This document shows, in pieces, positions 1 to 9,746 of a DNA stretch of 64,000 bases. The stretch comes from an uncultured Pseudovibrio sp. Its GTDB lineage: Bacteria; Pseudomonadota; Alphaproteobacteria; Rhizobiales; Stappiaceae. How positions within the stretch are numbered: the stretch's first letter is position 1; every line of letters starts with the position of its first letter. The DNA lies in NCBI GenBank assembly GCA_947496145.1, contig CANMBS010000011.1, positions 56,742 to 120,741 of the forward strand. The letters run 5' to 3'. The notes under the pieces are model-generated. The model was given only the letters and a program-made list of their open reading frames with translations. It was not told the DNA's origin and did no database searches. The position numbers and the translations under genes are program-made.

Positions 1-1
1 C

Positions 2-1264
2 ACGGCTGTACTCGCGGCTGCTCGAAGTTTAGCAACGACTCAACTTAGTAAGCAAGAAGTCGAGAAGATTATCTCGACTTACTTTAAAGAGAATATCAAA
101 AGGTCGCTTGGCTCTGACGTTGAGTACACTGTGCCGAATGTAGATTATGATTCTGATGGAGATACCGTCTCAGCTTCAGCAAGTGCTACTGTTCCGACGT
201 ATTTTATCAGGCATATCCCACTAATCACGAAAAACTCTGAAGATGGAGTCGATAGCCTTTCGGTTTCAGCAAATGCGACGGCTCGCTTTCCTATATCAGA
301 TGTTGAAATTGCTGTTGTTGTCGATACGACAGGTTCTATGGGGAATGATATTGAAGCTTTGAAGACAGCTTCGGAAGACCTTTTGGATGTGCTTCTGCCT
401 GTAGCTAATAATGCCCAAAAGAGTAGAATACGTGTTTCTTATGTGCCTTACTCCTATGGGGTTCGCTTGGGATTTAAGGACGGTGAGAACCTTGCAAAGA
501 AAGCAACTTTTAACAGAAGCACAGATCAATGTGTTCATTGGCGCATCGGGAGCCAAATGCTTACTGATAGGAGTCATGATTATGAAGATGAGCGGGAAAG
601 AGTAGATTACATCGGGAGTGATGTGAATCAGTGTTCCAGCGCTCAGCTAATTCCGTTGACATCTAATCGAGATGTGCTTCTCGGGTCGATAAATAACCTG
701 TCAGCAGATGGATGGACTGCAGGGCAAATTGGTATCGCCTGGGGATGGTATACCTTGTCGCCTTCGTGGCGTAACTTCTGGCCAACAGAAAGCGCACCCA
801 ACGATTATGGTCAGCAAGGTGTTAGAAAATTTGCCATCCTAATGACAGATGGTGATTTCAATCAGGTTTATGTTCCGCATTCTACTGGCTACGCTGATTA
901 TATGTATCGGCAAAAGATGCGGTACAATAACTATAAACATCATATTGACCCGATGGAAGGTGGCAAGCTTAAGCGTCGGGACCATGAACAGATTGCCAGC
1001 ACACTGTCTTGGCGAGAGTACCAAGACTCTTTGGAGAGCGGAATGCCGTTTCAGACTGCTGTGAACCTATGTCAGCAGATGCGAAACGAGGGAATTGTTA
1101 TCTATTCTGTGATGTATGGCAGCAGTAGCTTAGGGCAAGAAGTTATGAAGAGCTGTGCGACAAGCGAAAAGAACACTTATTATGAGGCCAATAACAAAGC
1201 TGATCTTATAGCAGCCTTTACCCGCATCGCTAACGAAATCAAACAGATTTATCTCTCTGAATAA
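2..1264 (+). CDS. TadG-like pilus assembly protein with VWA domain (5' end outside window)
   Basis: The reading frame is open from base 2, so the gene begins before the window; the GTG at 131 is internal. The visible part holds a von Willebrand A fold. A MIDAS-like DTTGSM lies at about 323-340 and a second core strand LMTDGD at about 838-855. The C-terminus resembles TadG proteins (FTRIANEIKQIYLSE). TadG-type proteins are pseudopilin-like, membrane-anchored parts of Tad/Flp pilus loci that face the periplasm; the N-terminal membrane anchor would be outside the window. The MIDAS has threonine where DxSxS is usual (DxTxS), which is common in this family. Several cysteines may form disulfides. 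A strong hairpin follows the stop. Assignment to TadG rather than another VWA protein rests on these features and is fairly secure. Confidence 0.75.
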   Translation, partial: TAVLAAARSLATTQLSKQEVEKIISTYFKENIKRSLGSDVEYTVPNVDYDSDGDTVSASASATVPTYFIRHIPLITKNSEDGVDSLSVSANATARFPISDVEIAVVVDTTGSMGNDIEALKTASEDLLDVLLPVANNAQKSRIRVSYVPYSYGVRLGFKDGENLAKKATFNRSTDQCVHWRIGSQMLTDRSHDYEDERERVDYIGSDVNQCSSAQLIPLTSNRDVLLGSINNLSADGWTAGQIGIAWGWYTLSPSWRNFWPTESAPNDYGQQGVRKFAILMTDGDFNQVYVPHSTGYADYMYRQKMRYNNYKHHIDPMEGGKLKRRDHEQIASTLSWREYQDSLESGMPFQTAVNLCQQMRNEGIVIYSVMYGSSSLGQEVMKSCATSEKNTYYEANNKADLIAAFTRIANEIKQIYLSE

Positions 1265-1283
1265 CCCGGTTTTTCATTATTAG

Positions 1284-1312
1284 GAAAACCCCGCAGGTAA
1301 GGCGGGGTTTTC
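1284..1312. terminator. Bidirectional terminator between tadG-like gene and acs
   Basis: A perfect 11-bp stem, GAAAACCCCGC and GCGGGGTTTTC, encloses a 7-nt loop. The A/T ends give a T-run on both strands. It lies between the stop of the plus-strand VWA gene and the stop of the minus-strand acs gene, so it can serve both. Confidence 0.8.
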
Positions 1313-1338
1313 TTTGTTCAGTGATAATTTTATGAGGA

Positions 1339-3288
1339 CTATACAGTTTCAGCCTTGTTCTGGCGGTTGTCTATCAAATCACCGACAACGCCCGGATCTG
1401 CCAGAGTTGAGGTGTCACCGAGATTATCGAAACTGTCCTCTGCAATCTTACGCAGAATGCGGCGCATGATTTTTCCGCTGCGGGTTTTGGGCAGGCCCGG
1501 TGCAAACTGGATAAGATCTGGTGATGCAATTGGGCCAATCTCAGCTCGCACGTGCTTTACCAGCTTCTTCTTCAGCTCTTCGGATGGCTCCAAGCCCTCC
1601 ATAAGGGTGACGTAAGCATAGATACCCTGTCCTTTGATGTCGTGTGGATAGCCAACGACTGCAGCTTCTGAGACGTCTGGATGAGCAACAAGGGCGCTTT
1701 CTACCTCTGCGGTTCCCATGCGGTGACCAGATACGTTGATCACATCATCTACGCGGCCTGTGATCCAATAGTAGCCGTCTTCATCACGACGACAGCCATC
1801 GCCGGTGAAATAGTAGCCTTTGTAGGTTGCAAAGTATGTCTGTACAAATCGATCATGATCTCCGTAGACGGTTCGCATCTGACCGGGCCAACTGTCTGTG
1901 ATGACAAGGTTACCTTCGGTTGCCCCTTCCTGGACGTTGCCTTCTGCGTCAACGATTGCTGGCTGGACACCAAAGAATGGGCGGGTTGCTGATCCAGGCT
2001 TAAGATCTGTCGCGCCAGGAAGAGGCGTGATCAGGATGCCTCCAGTTTCAGTTTGCCACCATGTGTCCATGATTGGGCAGCGTTTGTCGCCTACGACATT
2101 GTTATACCAATGCCATGCTTCTGGATTGATTGGCTCACCCACAGACGCAAGAATGCGCAGAGATTTACGGGAAGTCTTAGTTACATGCTCTTCGCCAGCG
2201 CCCATCAAGGCGCGAATTGCAGTTGGGGCGGTGTAGAAGCTATTGACCTTATGTTTATCGCAAACATCCCAAAAGCGAGAAGGGGTTGGGTAGGTTGGAA
2301 CGCCTTCAAACATGAGCGTTGTAGCGCCGTTTGCCAGTGGACCGTAAAGAATGTAGCTGTGACCGGTGACCCAACCAACATCTGCGGTGCACCAGTAAAC
2401 CTCACCGGGGCGGTAATCGAAGATATACTGATGGGTCATTGAAGCGTAGACAAGGTAACCACCAGAAGTGTGCATCACTCCCTTCGGCTTGCCAGTTGAC
2501 CCAGATGTATAAAGGATGAAAAGCGGATCTTCAGCGTTCATTTCTGCTGGTGGGCAGTCAGTTGAAACCTTTTCGGTTTCTTCATGATACCAAAGATCAC
2601 GACCTTCCATCATGTTGATGTCGCCACCGGTACGTTTTACGACGAACACCTTATCGACGTTGCCACATTTCTCAATAGCCCGGTCTGTATTGTCTTTGAG
2701 CGGTACGGTTCTGCCGCCACGAACACCCTCGTCGGCAGTGATTACGAAGCGGGATGCACAACCTTCGATACGATCTGCCAGACTGTCAGGTGAGAAGCCT
2801 CCGAAGACGACGGAGTGAACAGCACCAATACGGGCGCAGGCGAGCATTGCATAAGCGGCTTCCGGGATCATCGGCATGTAGACGGTAACACGATCACCTT
2901 TCTTCACACCGTTGGCGAGGAGCATATTCGCACAGCGGTTTACGGCTTCTGACAGCTCATTGTAGGTGATGGTTTTACTTTCGTCCGGCTCATCGCCTTC
3001 CCAAATGATTGCTGGTTGATCTCCACGCTCTGCCAGATGGCGGTCAATACAGTTGGCGGCAACATTCAATGTACCGTCTTCGAACCACTTGATGGAAACA
3101 TTGTGGTAGTCGTAGGAGGTGTTTTTAACTTTCGTATATGGCTTTATCCAGTCGATCCGTTTGCCGTGCTCTCCCCAGAACTGGTCGGGATCTTCTACGG
3201 ACTGCTTATACATTTTTAGGTATTGCTCATTGTTGAGCAGGGCATTTTCGGCCATTTCAGCCGATACTGGATATACGTCACCAGTCAT
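1339..3288 (-). CDS. acs: Acetyl-CoA synthetase (AMP-forming)
   Basis: It converts acetate, ATP and CoA to acetyl-CoA, AMP and PPi in the cytosol. At 649 aa it has the normal Acs length. The P-loop-like adenylation motif [11 protein letters not shown] lies at residues 260-270. The C-terminal hinge region holds RSGKIMRR with Lys606, the residue that is reversibly acetylated in this family and controls activity. The start has a good ribosome site (GGGAGA, about 7 nt upstream). It appears to be transcribed alone; the GST gene upstream is separated by 316 bp and ends in its own hairpin. Family assignment is near certain. Confidence 0.97.
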   Translation of the reverse strand: MTGDVYPVSAEMAENALLNNEQYLKMYKQSVEDPDQFWGEHGKRIDWIKPYTKVKNTSYDYHNVSIKWFEDGTLNVAANCIDRHLAERGDQPAIIWEGDEPDESKTITYNELSEAVNRCANMLLANGVKKGDRVTVYMPMIPEAAYAMLACARIGAVHSVVFGGFSPDSLADRIEGCASRFVITADEGVRGGRTVPLKDNTDRAIEKCGNVDKVFVVKRTGGDINMMEGRDLWYHEETEKVSTDCPPAEMNAEDPLFILYTSGSTGKPKGVMHTSGGYLVYASMTHQYIFDYRPGEVYWCTADVGWVTGHSYILYGPLANGATTLMFEGVPTYPTPSRFWDVCDKHKVNSFYTAPTAIRALMGAGEEHVTKTSRKSLRILASVGEPINPEAWHWYNNVVGDKRCPIMDTWWQTETGGILITPLPGATDLKPGSATRPFFGVQPAIVDAEGNVQEGATEGNLVITDSWPGQMRTVYGDHDRFVQTYFATYKGYYFTGDGCRRDEDGYYWITGRVDDVINVSGHRMGTAEVESALVAHPDVSEAAVVGYPHDIKGQGIYAYVTLMEGLEPSEELKKKLVKHVRAEIGPIASPDLIQFAPGLPKTRSGKIMRRILRKIAEDSFDNLGDTSTLADPGVVGDLIDNRQNKAETV

Positions 3289-3604
3289 GTTCTTTCTCCC
3301 AATTCCTCCATGGGTAAATACATACCCGACTCCTGTGGCGCATTATGGGCAGCTGACGTTGGGGCGTCCAGCGAATATGATTCGAACTTTCGTAGGCTCT
3401 ATTGCTGTTAGTTGTGTGCAAATTGCACAATTAAGCAGCAAGTTGATCAACTAAAGTGGGATGCGTGGCATTGAAAGTGGGGCAAAAGGTAATGAAAAGG
3501 AAGAAATGTAGCAGGGATAGCAAGAACCACACGAGTTCCTGCAGGAATCACTGCCGTAAGAAAAGGGCGGTGAGAGGAAGAGAAGCGGTTCTCTTCCTGA
3601 GTAG
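3289..3604. other. Intergenic region between GST and acs
   Basis: This 316-bp stretch must contain the acs promoter. I see the GST hairpin near its right end and no convincing gene. Short open frames here lack ribosome sites and overlap the GST reading in another frame. Confidence 0.6.
3575..3598 (-). terminator. Putative terminator of the GST gene
   Basis: A perfect 10-bp stem, AGGAAGAGAA and TTCTCTTCCT, with a GCGG tetraloop begins 7 nt beyond the GST stop. On the minus strand it is followed after about 9 nt by a TTTTCTT stretch. It is AT-rich, so efficiency is uncertain. Confidence 0.5.
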
Positions 3605-4207
3605 CTAGGACGCTGCCGAGACTTTTTGGTTTGCTTTTGCCAATGCAGGGCGTGCAAGTACTCGTTTAAAGTAATCGCTGACCTGACCCTCTGGCCATTC
3701 AAACTTGGAGGACTTTGCCCAAATTGCGCAGTGGCCGATAATGATGTCAGCAATTGTGAAGGTATCTCCCATCGCCCATGTATTTCCATGTAGGCGCAGT
3801 TCAAGCTGTTTCATGGAGTTGCTCCATTCATCCCGGCAAGCGGGTTTGATATCAGGGACGCGCATTTCTTCCGGATGAACAAAGGAGTGTTTAGCGGCCA
3901 TCCAGAGAATAGAGTCCATTTCGTCCAGTGCGAAGTTTGTGAAGCTGTCTTGTCTTGCTCGGTCAATACTGCCAGCGGGGAAAGTTAATCCTGCATGCTT
4001 ATCTGCCAGATAGGTGCAGATGGCAGTTGAATCGTAGATGATATCTTCGCCTATAATCAAAGCAGGGATTTTGCCTGATGGATTGACCGCCTTAATCTCT
4101 TTCTGGTGTGGCTTACTAACTACGATCTCATAGGGTAAATCCAGCTCTTCCAGCAGCCAGAGTACACGCATAGTTCGTGATTGCGGATGTCCGATAACTT
4201 TGTACAT
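3605..4207 (-). CDS. Glutathione S-transferase family protein
   Basis: This 200-aa protein has the two-domain cytosolic GST layout. The N-terminal thioredoxin-like part carries a serine in the usual catalytic region (HPQSRTMR, residues 7-14), the cis-proline motif GKIPALI near residue 55 and the glutathione-binding DSTAI near 70. A helical C-terminal domain follows and ends with YFKRVLARPALAKA, typical of bacterial GSTs. A GAGGAG ribosome site precedes the ATG. The substrate cannot be told; detoxification or thiol transfer is the family role. It is monocistronic as far as can be seen. Confidence 0.9.
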   Translation of the reverse strand: MYKVIGHPQSRTMRVLWLLEELDLPYEIVVSKPHQKEIKAVNPSGKIPALIIGEDIIYDSTAICTYLADKHAGLTFPAGSIDRARQDSFTNFALDEMDSILWMAAKHSFVHPEEMRVPDIKPACRDEWSNSMKQLELRLHGNTWAMGDTFTIADIIIGHCAIWAKSSKFEWPEGQVSDYFKRVLARPALAKANQKVSAAS

Positions 4208-4700
4208 TGGGTTCTCCTCTTCACTTAATCATCCCTCGGGAACCTCTTAAATGAAAGAGGTATCGACAGTGATCTGAGGATAAGTCTCACAGTGCCATGC
4301 TTGTGTCTCCTGACTGGTGTTTTTGAACAGTAACAGGACCATGTGCTTTGATGGAGATGGGTTTTAAATGGGTAATGAGACTTTTGGTTCCTTAGAACTG
4401 AAGGGGTGATTGTTGCAGCGCGTATTTGATAGCGTGTCTTTGGCAGGTAACCATCAGACAAGAAACTACTAAAATATTTGGAATTAAGGTCTTATTGCTG
4501 ATATTGTCACCCGATATATCGGGAAAGATATCCTACTCTATTTCGAGTGTTTGGTGACATAGTTTTTATTGTTTGTTCTTACTGTGTTACCTAGCGGCAA
4601 GTTAAGCTGATCATATAACTAACCTGACAACAGAGCTATTGCTGTTTGTACTGCAAAGAGTGTTTGCTTGATAAGATAGTAGGCGTGGAGCAACAATATC
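4208..4700. other. Intergenic region upstream of the D,D-carboxypeptidase gene
   Basis: This 493-bp divergent spacer sits between GST (minus) and the carboxypeptidase (plus). Its right half is AT-rich and holds a perfect 14-bp palindrome at 4510-4523. A 78-codon frame on the minus strand (4225-4461) has no ribosome site or recognisable sequence and I do not call it. Nothing else was recognised. Confidence 0.6.
4510..4523. promoter_or_regulatory. Perfect palindrome, possible operator
   Basis: CCCGATATATCGGG is a perfect 14-bp inverted repeat with no loop, about 180 bp upstream of the carboxypeptidase start and 300 bp upstream of the GST start. Such dyads often bind dimeric repressors. No regulator is known for it, so this is only a candidate. 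Confidence 0.3.
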
Positions 4701-6044
4701 GTGACTTTTTCGGTTTATTGGATTGCGCAGAAAATACGATTTTACTCTGTATTTGTTGTCGCTTTGGCTTCATTTGCTGTTCATGCAAGAGCTGATGTCG
4801 CTTCCTGGCTGGTTATGGATGCGGATACTGGCCGTGTTCTGGAACAAAATGCAGCCTTTGATCGCTGGTATCCTGCGTCTCTTACAAAAATGATGACGGC
4901 CTATATCGCTTTTCATTATACCTCTAAGGGTGAGATGGGCATGAACGATATGGTAGTCGTCTCTCAAAATGCGTTAAACCAACCGCCGAGTAAAATGGGG
5001 TTTAAGGTTGGGACTGCCATCACCCTCGACAATGCATTGAAGATGGTTCTCGTGAAATCAGCGAACGATATTGCGGTAGCGATTGCAGAACGAGTAGGAG
5101 GTACAGAAGAAAATTTCATTGAGATAATGAATGAAGCAGCCCGTCGTTTGGGAATGGCGCACACGACTTTTGTGAATCCGCATGGTTTACCAGATAACCG
5201 ACAGATTACCAGTGCGCGAGATATGGGGCTATTAGCTCGCGCGCTGTGGAACGAGTTTCCACAGTATCGGGCTTTTATGAGCCATCCTGGTATTCGGTTT
5301 GGGCGCCGGACTTTTAAGTCTGGAAACCGTGATTTTCTTCTGAGAACGGTTGGCGCGAATGGGATGAAAACGGGTTATATTTGTAATTCAGGATTTAATG
5401 TTGCTACATCAGCAACACGTAACGGGCGCACCATTATTGCTATTGTTATGGGGGCGGGCTCCAGTCTGGAGCGGGCGGCTTTTGCTAAGAAGCTGATTGA
5501 TTCTGGGTTTTCAACGAACTCTGGCACTCATATCTCGTCTTTGCGAGGTCGCGGAAGCAGCACTCCGCCAGCAGATGGATATTGCAAGCGTAATAAGAGG
5601 CCAACGGCACAACAGCTGGTTGACCGCTTTGGAAGTAACCGTGGTTCAGTGAGTTTGATGGCGTATGCAGATTCTGCAAGCTCCAGTCCAAAAGGAAGGT
5701 CTATTCGCCTTTCTAAGAAGAAAGTGAACTGGGGACTGGTTTATGAAGAAATTTTGGGTTCCCAGTTGAAGTCTTATGCGCCAGTGACAGTTAGAGTTGG
5801 AAGAGAACGGCCTGTGGTTGCGATTAGAAACCTGGGAAATGCGGTGCCTCTTCCTTCTCCTAAACCAGGAACTCAGAGTTATACGGAAAGACAGTCTACA
5901 GGCGGGATACCTCAGCCAGATTTGAATGTGCCTGTAGGGAGAGGGGCTTCTCTTCAGCCGATAAACTCAAAATCTAAACAGAGTTTGTTTGGAAGCCCGG
6001 GTGGCCTCTATGCTAATACGTCGATCTTGGATAAAAGGCAGTGA
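4701..6044 (+). CDS. D-alanyl-D-alanine carboxypeptidase (S11 family, PBP5-like)
   Basis: It is a periplasmic penicillin-binding protein that trims the terminal D-Ala of peptidoglycan stem peptides. All three active-site motifs are present: SLTK at residues 60-63, SAN at 120-122 and KTG at 223-225. Residues 1-31 form a signal peptide ending in AHARA. The catalytic domain ends near residue 260. The remaining 190 residues are a basic, Ser/Pro/Gly-rich tail with no recognised domain, unlike the beta-sandwich of PBP5, so membrane attachment may differ. The start is GTG with GGAG about 11 nt upstream. The CobW-type gene follows 121 bp downstream. Confidence 0.92.
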   Translation: MTFSVYWIAQKIRFYSVFVVALASFAVHARADVASWLVMDADTGRVLEQNAAFDRWYPASLTKMMTAYIAFHYTSKGEMGMNDMVVVSQNALNQPPSKMGFKVGTAITLDNALKMVLVKSANDIAVAIAERVGGTEENFIEIMNEAARRLGMAHTTFVNPHGLPDNRQITSARDMGLLARALWNEFPQYRAFMSHPGIRFGRRTFKSGNRDFLLRTVGANGMKTGYICNSGFNVATSATRNGRTIIAIVMGAGSSLERAAFAKKLIDSGFSTNSGTHISSLRGRGSSTPPADGYCKRNKRPTAQQLVDRFGSNRGSVSLMAYADSASSSPKGRSIRLSKKKVNWGLVYEEILGSQLKSYAPVTVRVGRERPVVAIRNLGNAVPLPSPKPGTQSYTERQSTGGIPQPDLNVPVGRGASLQPINSKSKQSLFGSPGGLYANTSILDKRQ

Positions 6045-6165
6045 TCAGAAAGCAGTTTGCCTCATTCCTGACTAAGCAAGCTGCTTTGAGTTTGTTTTGT
6101 GCGTTCTCGCTGGCCTTTAATGTGGCTATATAGGAATGCATGCCAGCGACAGGCAGTATTGAATA

Positions 6166-7311
6166 ATGGCTACATCACCAGAACGGAGAATGCCTCCAAC
6201 CCCAATCCCTTTGAGTGTGATCACGGGTTTCTTAGGGGCAGGAAAAACAACGCTCCTCAACCAAATTCTCAAAGAGCCTGTTCTGGAAAACACTGCTGTT
6301 ATCATCAACGAGTTTGGTGAGATTGGATTAGACCACTTGCTGGTTGATACCATTGATGATGGCATCATTGAGCTTTCATCTGGTTGCTTGTGCTGCACTA
6401 TTCGGGGAGATTTGATCAACACACTAGAAGATATTTTACGCCGTATTGACAATGGGCGTATGAAAAAGATCGATCGTGTGATTATCGAAACAACCGGGTT
6501 AGCCGATCCGGCTCCTGTGCTCCACACAGTGATGCTGCATCCATATTTAGTTATGCGATATCGTCTTGATGGCGTAGTTACGCTAGTAGATGCAGTGAAC
6601 GGGCTGGATACCATTCATTCTCATGAAGAAGCGGTAAAGCAGGTTGCTGTTGCAGACCGAATTGTGCTTACGAAGACTGATTTGCAGGAACCATCAGAGG
6701 CATTTCTGGCTGAGTTGAAGCATCTGAACCCTGGGGCAAGTGTGTTGAATGCGCAAGATGAGGCTACAACAGCAGCAGCACTCATCAACTGTGGTCTATA
6801 CAATCCCGAAACCAAAATTCCTGATGTCCAAAAATGGTTGCAGGAAGAGGCGTATAAAGACGATCACGATCACCACCATGATGATCATGGTCATTCTCAC
6901 GCTCACCATCATGATCCAAATCGGCATGGCAAAGATATTCGCGCGTTCACGCTTGAAACAGGTCGAGCCATTCCGAGTGCGGCTTTGGATATGTTTCTGG
7001 ACTTACTGCGTTCTGCACACGGACCCAAACTCTTGCGCGTAAAAGGTATTATTAAGACCGTGGAACAGCCTGAGAGACCACTGGTTATTCATGGTGTCCA
7101 ACATGTGTTTCACCCGCCTGCACAGCTTTCTGAGTGGCCTGATGCAGATCATAGAACGCGACTTGTATTCATTACCAAAGGATTACCTGAAGGTTTTGTG
7201 AAGAAGATGTTTGATGCTTTTACAGGTGGTGTTGCTGCGGACACGCCTGATCGTACTGCGATGATGGATAACCCTCTGTCCATTGGCGGCTTTACTGGGA
7301 GGTTTAAGTAA
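6166..7311 (+). CDS. COG0523 (CobW/YjiA/ZigA-like) metal-binding GTPase
   Basis: A G3E-family P-loop GTPase thought to deliver metals such as zinc or cobalt to client enzymes. The Walker A sequence GFLGAGKTT is at residues 21-29. The metal-binding CLCC motif is at 74-77. A long His/Asp-rich loop (about 231-255) holds more than ten histidines and is a typical metal-binding insertion before the CobW C-terminal domain. The 381-aa length fits the family. A start at 6190 is also possible, because ACGGAG lies just before it, but the ATG at 6166 keeps the normal N-terminal lead-in. I saw no convincing Zur box upstream. It is far from any cobalamin synthesis gene except the adenosyltransferase at 10.8 kb, so zinc supply is as likely as B12 synthesis. 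Confidence 0.9.
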   Translation: MATSPERRMPPTPIPLSVITGFLGAGKTTLLNQILKEPVLENTAVIINEFGEIGLDHLLVDTIDDGIIELSSGCLCCTIRGDLINTLEDILRRIDNGRMKKIDRVIIETTGLADPAPVLHTVMLHPYLVMRYRLDGVVTLVDAVNGLDTIHSHEEAVKQVAVADRIVLTKTDLQEPSEAFLAELKHLNPGASVLNAQDEATTAAALINCGLYNPETKIPDVQKWLQEEAYKDDHDHHHDDHGHSHAHHHDPNRHGKDIRAFTLETGRAIPSAALDMFLDLLRSAHGPKLLRVKGIIKTVEQPERPLVIHGVQHVFHPPAQLSEWPDADHRTRLVFITKGLPEGFVKKMFDAFTGGVAADTPDRTAMMDNPLSIGGFTGRFK

Positions 7312-7421
7312 GACTAATTGATGAGACACATGTTTAGTTGAACGTGATGCATGTATCTACTTTGAATTGCGAGTGTGCAGAGTGCATGGTAAAAATCTTC
7401 CATTAGGTCATGGAGGTTTTT

Positions 7422-7694
7422 ATGAAATTTTTAGAAAGTAATCATGCACTCGTGATCAGGGTGTTTTATCTCATCGGCATTACTCTCATTGGTCTTGGAG
7501 CGCTTGTTGCACTTATTGGACTTATTTCTGCGATGGGGGCCCCATACTATGCGTTTTGGACAGTGCTTCTCGTTGGTGTTGGCACAGGGTTTGGCATAGC
7601 ATTTTCCGGTTTGTTGCTGGTCGCCATTGCTCAGGGGCTTTCGTGTTTAAGGCAAAACGGTAAACTGCTTGAAAAACTGCAATTACACGACTAA
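7422..7694 (+). CDS. Small inner-membrane protein of unknown function
   Basis: This 90-aa protein has two hydrophobic segments, about residues 11-36 and 44-70, joined by a short turn containing GAPYY. A charged cytoplasmic tail follows. I chose the ATG at 7422 because a strong GGAGG sits at 7412-7416, 5 nt before it; the upstream ATG at 7410 would place that site inside the coding region. I do not recognise the family. It is followed at once by a strong terminator. It may be a membrane partner of the preceding metal GTPase, but the 110-bp gap gives no proof. Confidence 0.7.
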   Translation: MKFLESNHALVIRVFYLIGITLIGLGALVALIGLISAMGAPYYAFWTVLLVGVGTGFGIAFSGLLLVAIAQGLSCLRQNGKLLEKLQLHD

Positions 7695-7715
7695 GAAAAT
7701 TGCTCTGATTAAAGA

Positions 7716-7742
7716 AAAAGCCCGCTAAGTGGGCGGGCTTTT
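7716..7742. terminator. Bidirectional terminator
   Basis: A perfect 10-bp stem, AAAAGCCCGC and GCGGGCTTTT, with a 7-nt loop. It lies between the convergent small membrane protein gene and hbd and has a T-run in both directions. Confidence 0.85.
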
Positions 7743-7766
7743 AAGCAGTTGAAATCTGATAGTGTA

Positions 7767-8648
7767 TTAGCGGGTTGGGACTGGAACTTCACCACGGTAA
7801 TCATAAAAGCCGCGCTGAGTTTTGCGGCCAAGCCAGCCTGCTTCAACGTATTTAACCAGCAATGGACAAGGGCGATACTTCGTATCTGCCAAACCTTCGT
7901 AGAGCACCTGCATAATGGAGAGACAGGTATCCAGCCCGATAAAGTCTGCCAGCTGCAAAGGACCCATTGGGTGATTGGCACCCAGACGCATTGCAGTGTC
8001 GATTGCTTCAACAGAACCTACACCTTCGTAAAGGGTGTAAATTGCTTCGTTGATCATCGGCAGCAAAATACGGTTCACCATGAATGCTGGGAAATCTTCT
8101 GAAACTGCGATGGTTTTGTTCAGACCCAGAGTATAAGCCTTGGAAATTTCGTAGGTTTCATCACTGGTCGCAATACCTCGAACAAGCTCAACCAGCTCCA
8201 TAACCGGCACTGGATTCATAAAGTGAATACCGATGAACTTTTCTGGCCGGTCAGTTGCGGATGCAAGACGTGTGATTGAGATGGAAGATGTGTTGGAGCC
8301 GAGAATTGCGTCTGGCTTAAGGATCGGGCAGACACTTTGATAAACTTTGCGTTTGATCTGTTCGTTTTCGCTGACCGCTTCAACCACGAGGTCGGCATCG
8401 CTAAGGGATGTGACATCTTCTGAGGTGCGGATACGAGTGAGGGCAAGATCACGATCTTCTTCGGTGATGATCCCTTTTGAGATCTGGCGTGCCATGTTGC
8501 CATTTATGCTGGCAAGGCCGCTTTCAATGCGATCCTGATCAAGATCATGAAGGACTACTTCATATCCCGCCAAAGCACTTACGTGTGCGATACCATTGCC
8601 CATTTGACCGGCGCCAATCACACCGACTTTTTTTACTTCGACCACCAT
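7767..8648 (-). CDS. hbd: 3-hydroxybutyryl-CoA dehydrogenase
   Basis: It reduces or oxidises acetoacetyl-CoA/3-hydroxybutyryl-CoA with NAD(P) in short-chain fatty-acid or butyrate/PHB metabolism. The Rossmann motif GVIGAGQMGNG starts near residue 10. The C-terminal 3HCDH domain holds the conserved HFMNPVP and NRILLPMINEA segments. The length is 293 aa. An in-frame TTG lies 12 nt upstream, but the ATG at 8648 has GGAT 7 nt before it and matches the family N-terminus. The gene follows etfA on the same strand after a 143-bp gap, as in many alphaproteobacteria, where Etf carries electrons from acyl-CoA dehydrogenases. Assignment is very secure. Confidence 0.95.
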   Translation of the reverse strand: MVVEVKKVGVIGAGQMGNGIAHVSALAGYEVVLHDLDQDRIESGLASINGNMARQISKGIITEEDRDLALTRIRTSEDVTSLSDADLVVEAVSENEQIKRKVYQSVCPILKPDAILGSNTSSISITRLASATDRPEKFIGIHFMNPVPVMELVELVRGIATSDETYEISKAYTLGLNKTIAVSEDFPAFMVNRILLPMINEAIYTLYEGVGSVEAIDTAMRLGANHPMGPLQLADFIGLDTCLSIMQVLYEGLADTKYRPCPLLVKYVEAGWLGRKTQRGFYDYRGEVPVPTR

Positions 8649-8791
8649 CGTCCGATCCAAATTTTATAGGCACTAAATTATTGTGCTGAAGTTCTTTAGG
8701 AAGCATACATCGCAAGTCTTGCCTCAAACAGCAAGAACCCCAGAATGAAATATTAACATCCCGGGGTTCCTGAAACGCTAATCAAATATGA

Positions 8792-9721
8792 TTAGATTGC
8801 TTTTTCGAGTTCAGGAAGAGCCTCAAACAGATCAGCAACAAGTCCATAGTCCGCGACCTGGAAAATTGGTGCTTCTTCGTCTTTGTTGATTGCAACAATG
8901 ATCTTTGAGTCTTTCATGCCCGCCAGATGCTGAATTGCACCGGAGATACCGCAGGCGATGTAAAGGTCAGGTGCAACGACCTTACCAGTTTGACCAACCT
9001 GCCAATCATTTGGTGCGTAACCTGCGTCAACAGCAGCGCGGGATGCGCCGATTGCTGCGCCTAGCTTGTCAGCCACAGGGGTGATGACTTCGTTGAACTT
9101 CTCTTCAGAGCCAAGTGCACGACCACCAGAGATGATGATTTTCGCGCCTGCAAGTTCTGGACGATCAGAAGCTGCGATTTCCTCACCAACAAAGGAGGAG
9201 ATCGCCGGATCAGCGGAAGCCGCTGCCGCTTCAACCGGTGCGGAACCACCTTCAGCAGTTGCCGCGAAGGAGGCTGTGCGAACAGTCAGAACCTTCTTTG
9301 CATCAGTAGACTGTACAGTCTGGATCGCGTTGCCTGCGTAGATTGGTCGCTTGAATGTATCAGCAGACTCAACAGCGATGATGTCAGAAATCTGCATTAC
9401 ATCGAGTTTAGCTGCTACACGCGGCAAGGTGTTCTTACCGTTGGTTGTTGCTGCAGCCACGATTGCGTCATAGTCGCCAGCGAGCGCTACGATCAGATCG
9501 CCAACTGGCTCTGCAAGCTGATGCTCATAGGCAGCATCGTCAGCGATGAGAACTTTTGCAACGCCAGAAAGCTTGGAAGCTGCTTCAGCCACCGCACCGC
9601 AATCTTTGCCTGCTACGAGAATGTGAACGTCACCGCCCATTTCAGCAGCTGCAGTCAGCGCTTTAGCGGTTGCTTCGTTCAAAGCAGAGTTGGAATGTTC
9701 AGCCACAAGAAGCGTGGTCAT
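8792..9721 (-). CDS. etfA: Electron transfer flavoprotein alpha subunit
   Basis: This is the FAD-binding subunit of the soluble EtfAB dimer, which passes electrons from acyl-CoA and other dehydrogenases to ETF:ubiquinone oxidoreductase. It has 309 aa, the family length. The C-terminal FAD domain carries the conserved SGGRALGS, VGQTGKVVAPDLYIA and GISGAIQHLAGM blocks. The N-terminal half is the alanine-rich alpha/beta domain. It starts 25 bp after etfB and is clearly co-transcribed with it. Confidence 0.97.
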   Translation of the reverse strand: MTTLLVAEHSNSALNEATAKALTAAAEMGGDVHILVAGKDCGAVAEAASKLSGVAKVLIADDAAYEHQLAEPVGDLIVALAGDYDAIVAAATTNGKNTLPRVAAKLDVMQISDIIAVESADTFKRPIYAGNAIQTVQSTDAKKVLTVRTASFAATAEGGSAPVEAAAASADPAISSFVGEEIAASDRPELAGAKIIISGGRALGSEEKFNEVITPVADKLGAAIGASRAAVDAGYAPNDWQVGQTGKVVAPDLYIACGISGAIQHLAGMKDSKIIVAINKDEEAPIFQVADYGLVADLFEALPELEKAI

Positions 9722-9746
9722 AATGCTTTACTCCTCTTGAGCTTAA

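Noticed and set aside
4225..4461. 78-codon open frame on the minus strand upstream of the carboxypeptidase gene
   Set aside because: No ribosome site, no recognisable sequence and odd composition.
8735..8769. GAACCCC/GGGGTTC hairpin between etfA and hbd
   Set aside because: Only 7 bp with a loop of about 21 nt and no T-run; too weak to call a terminator.
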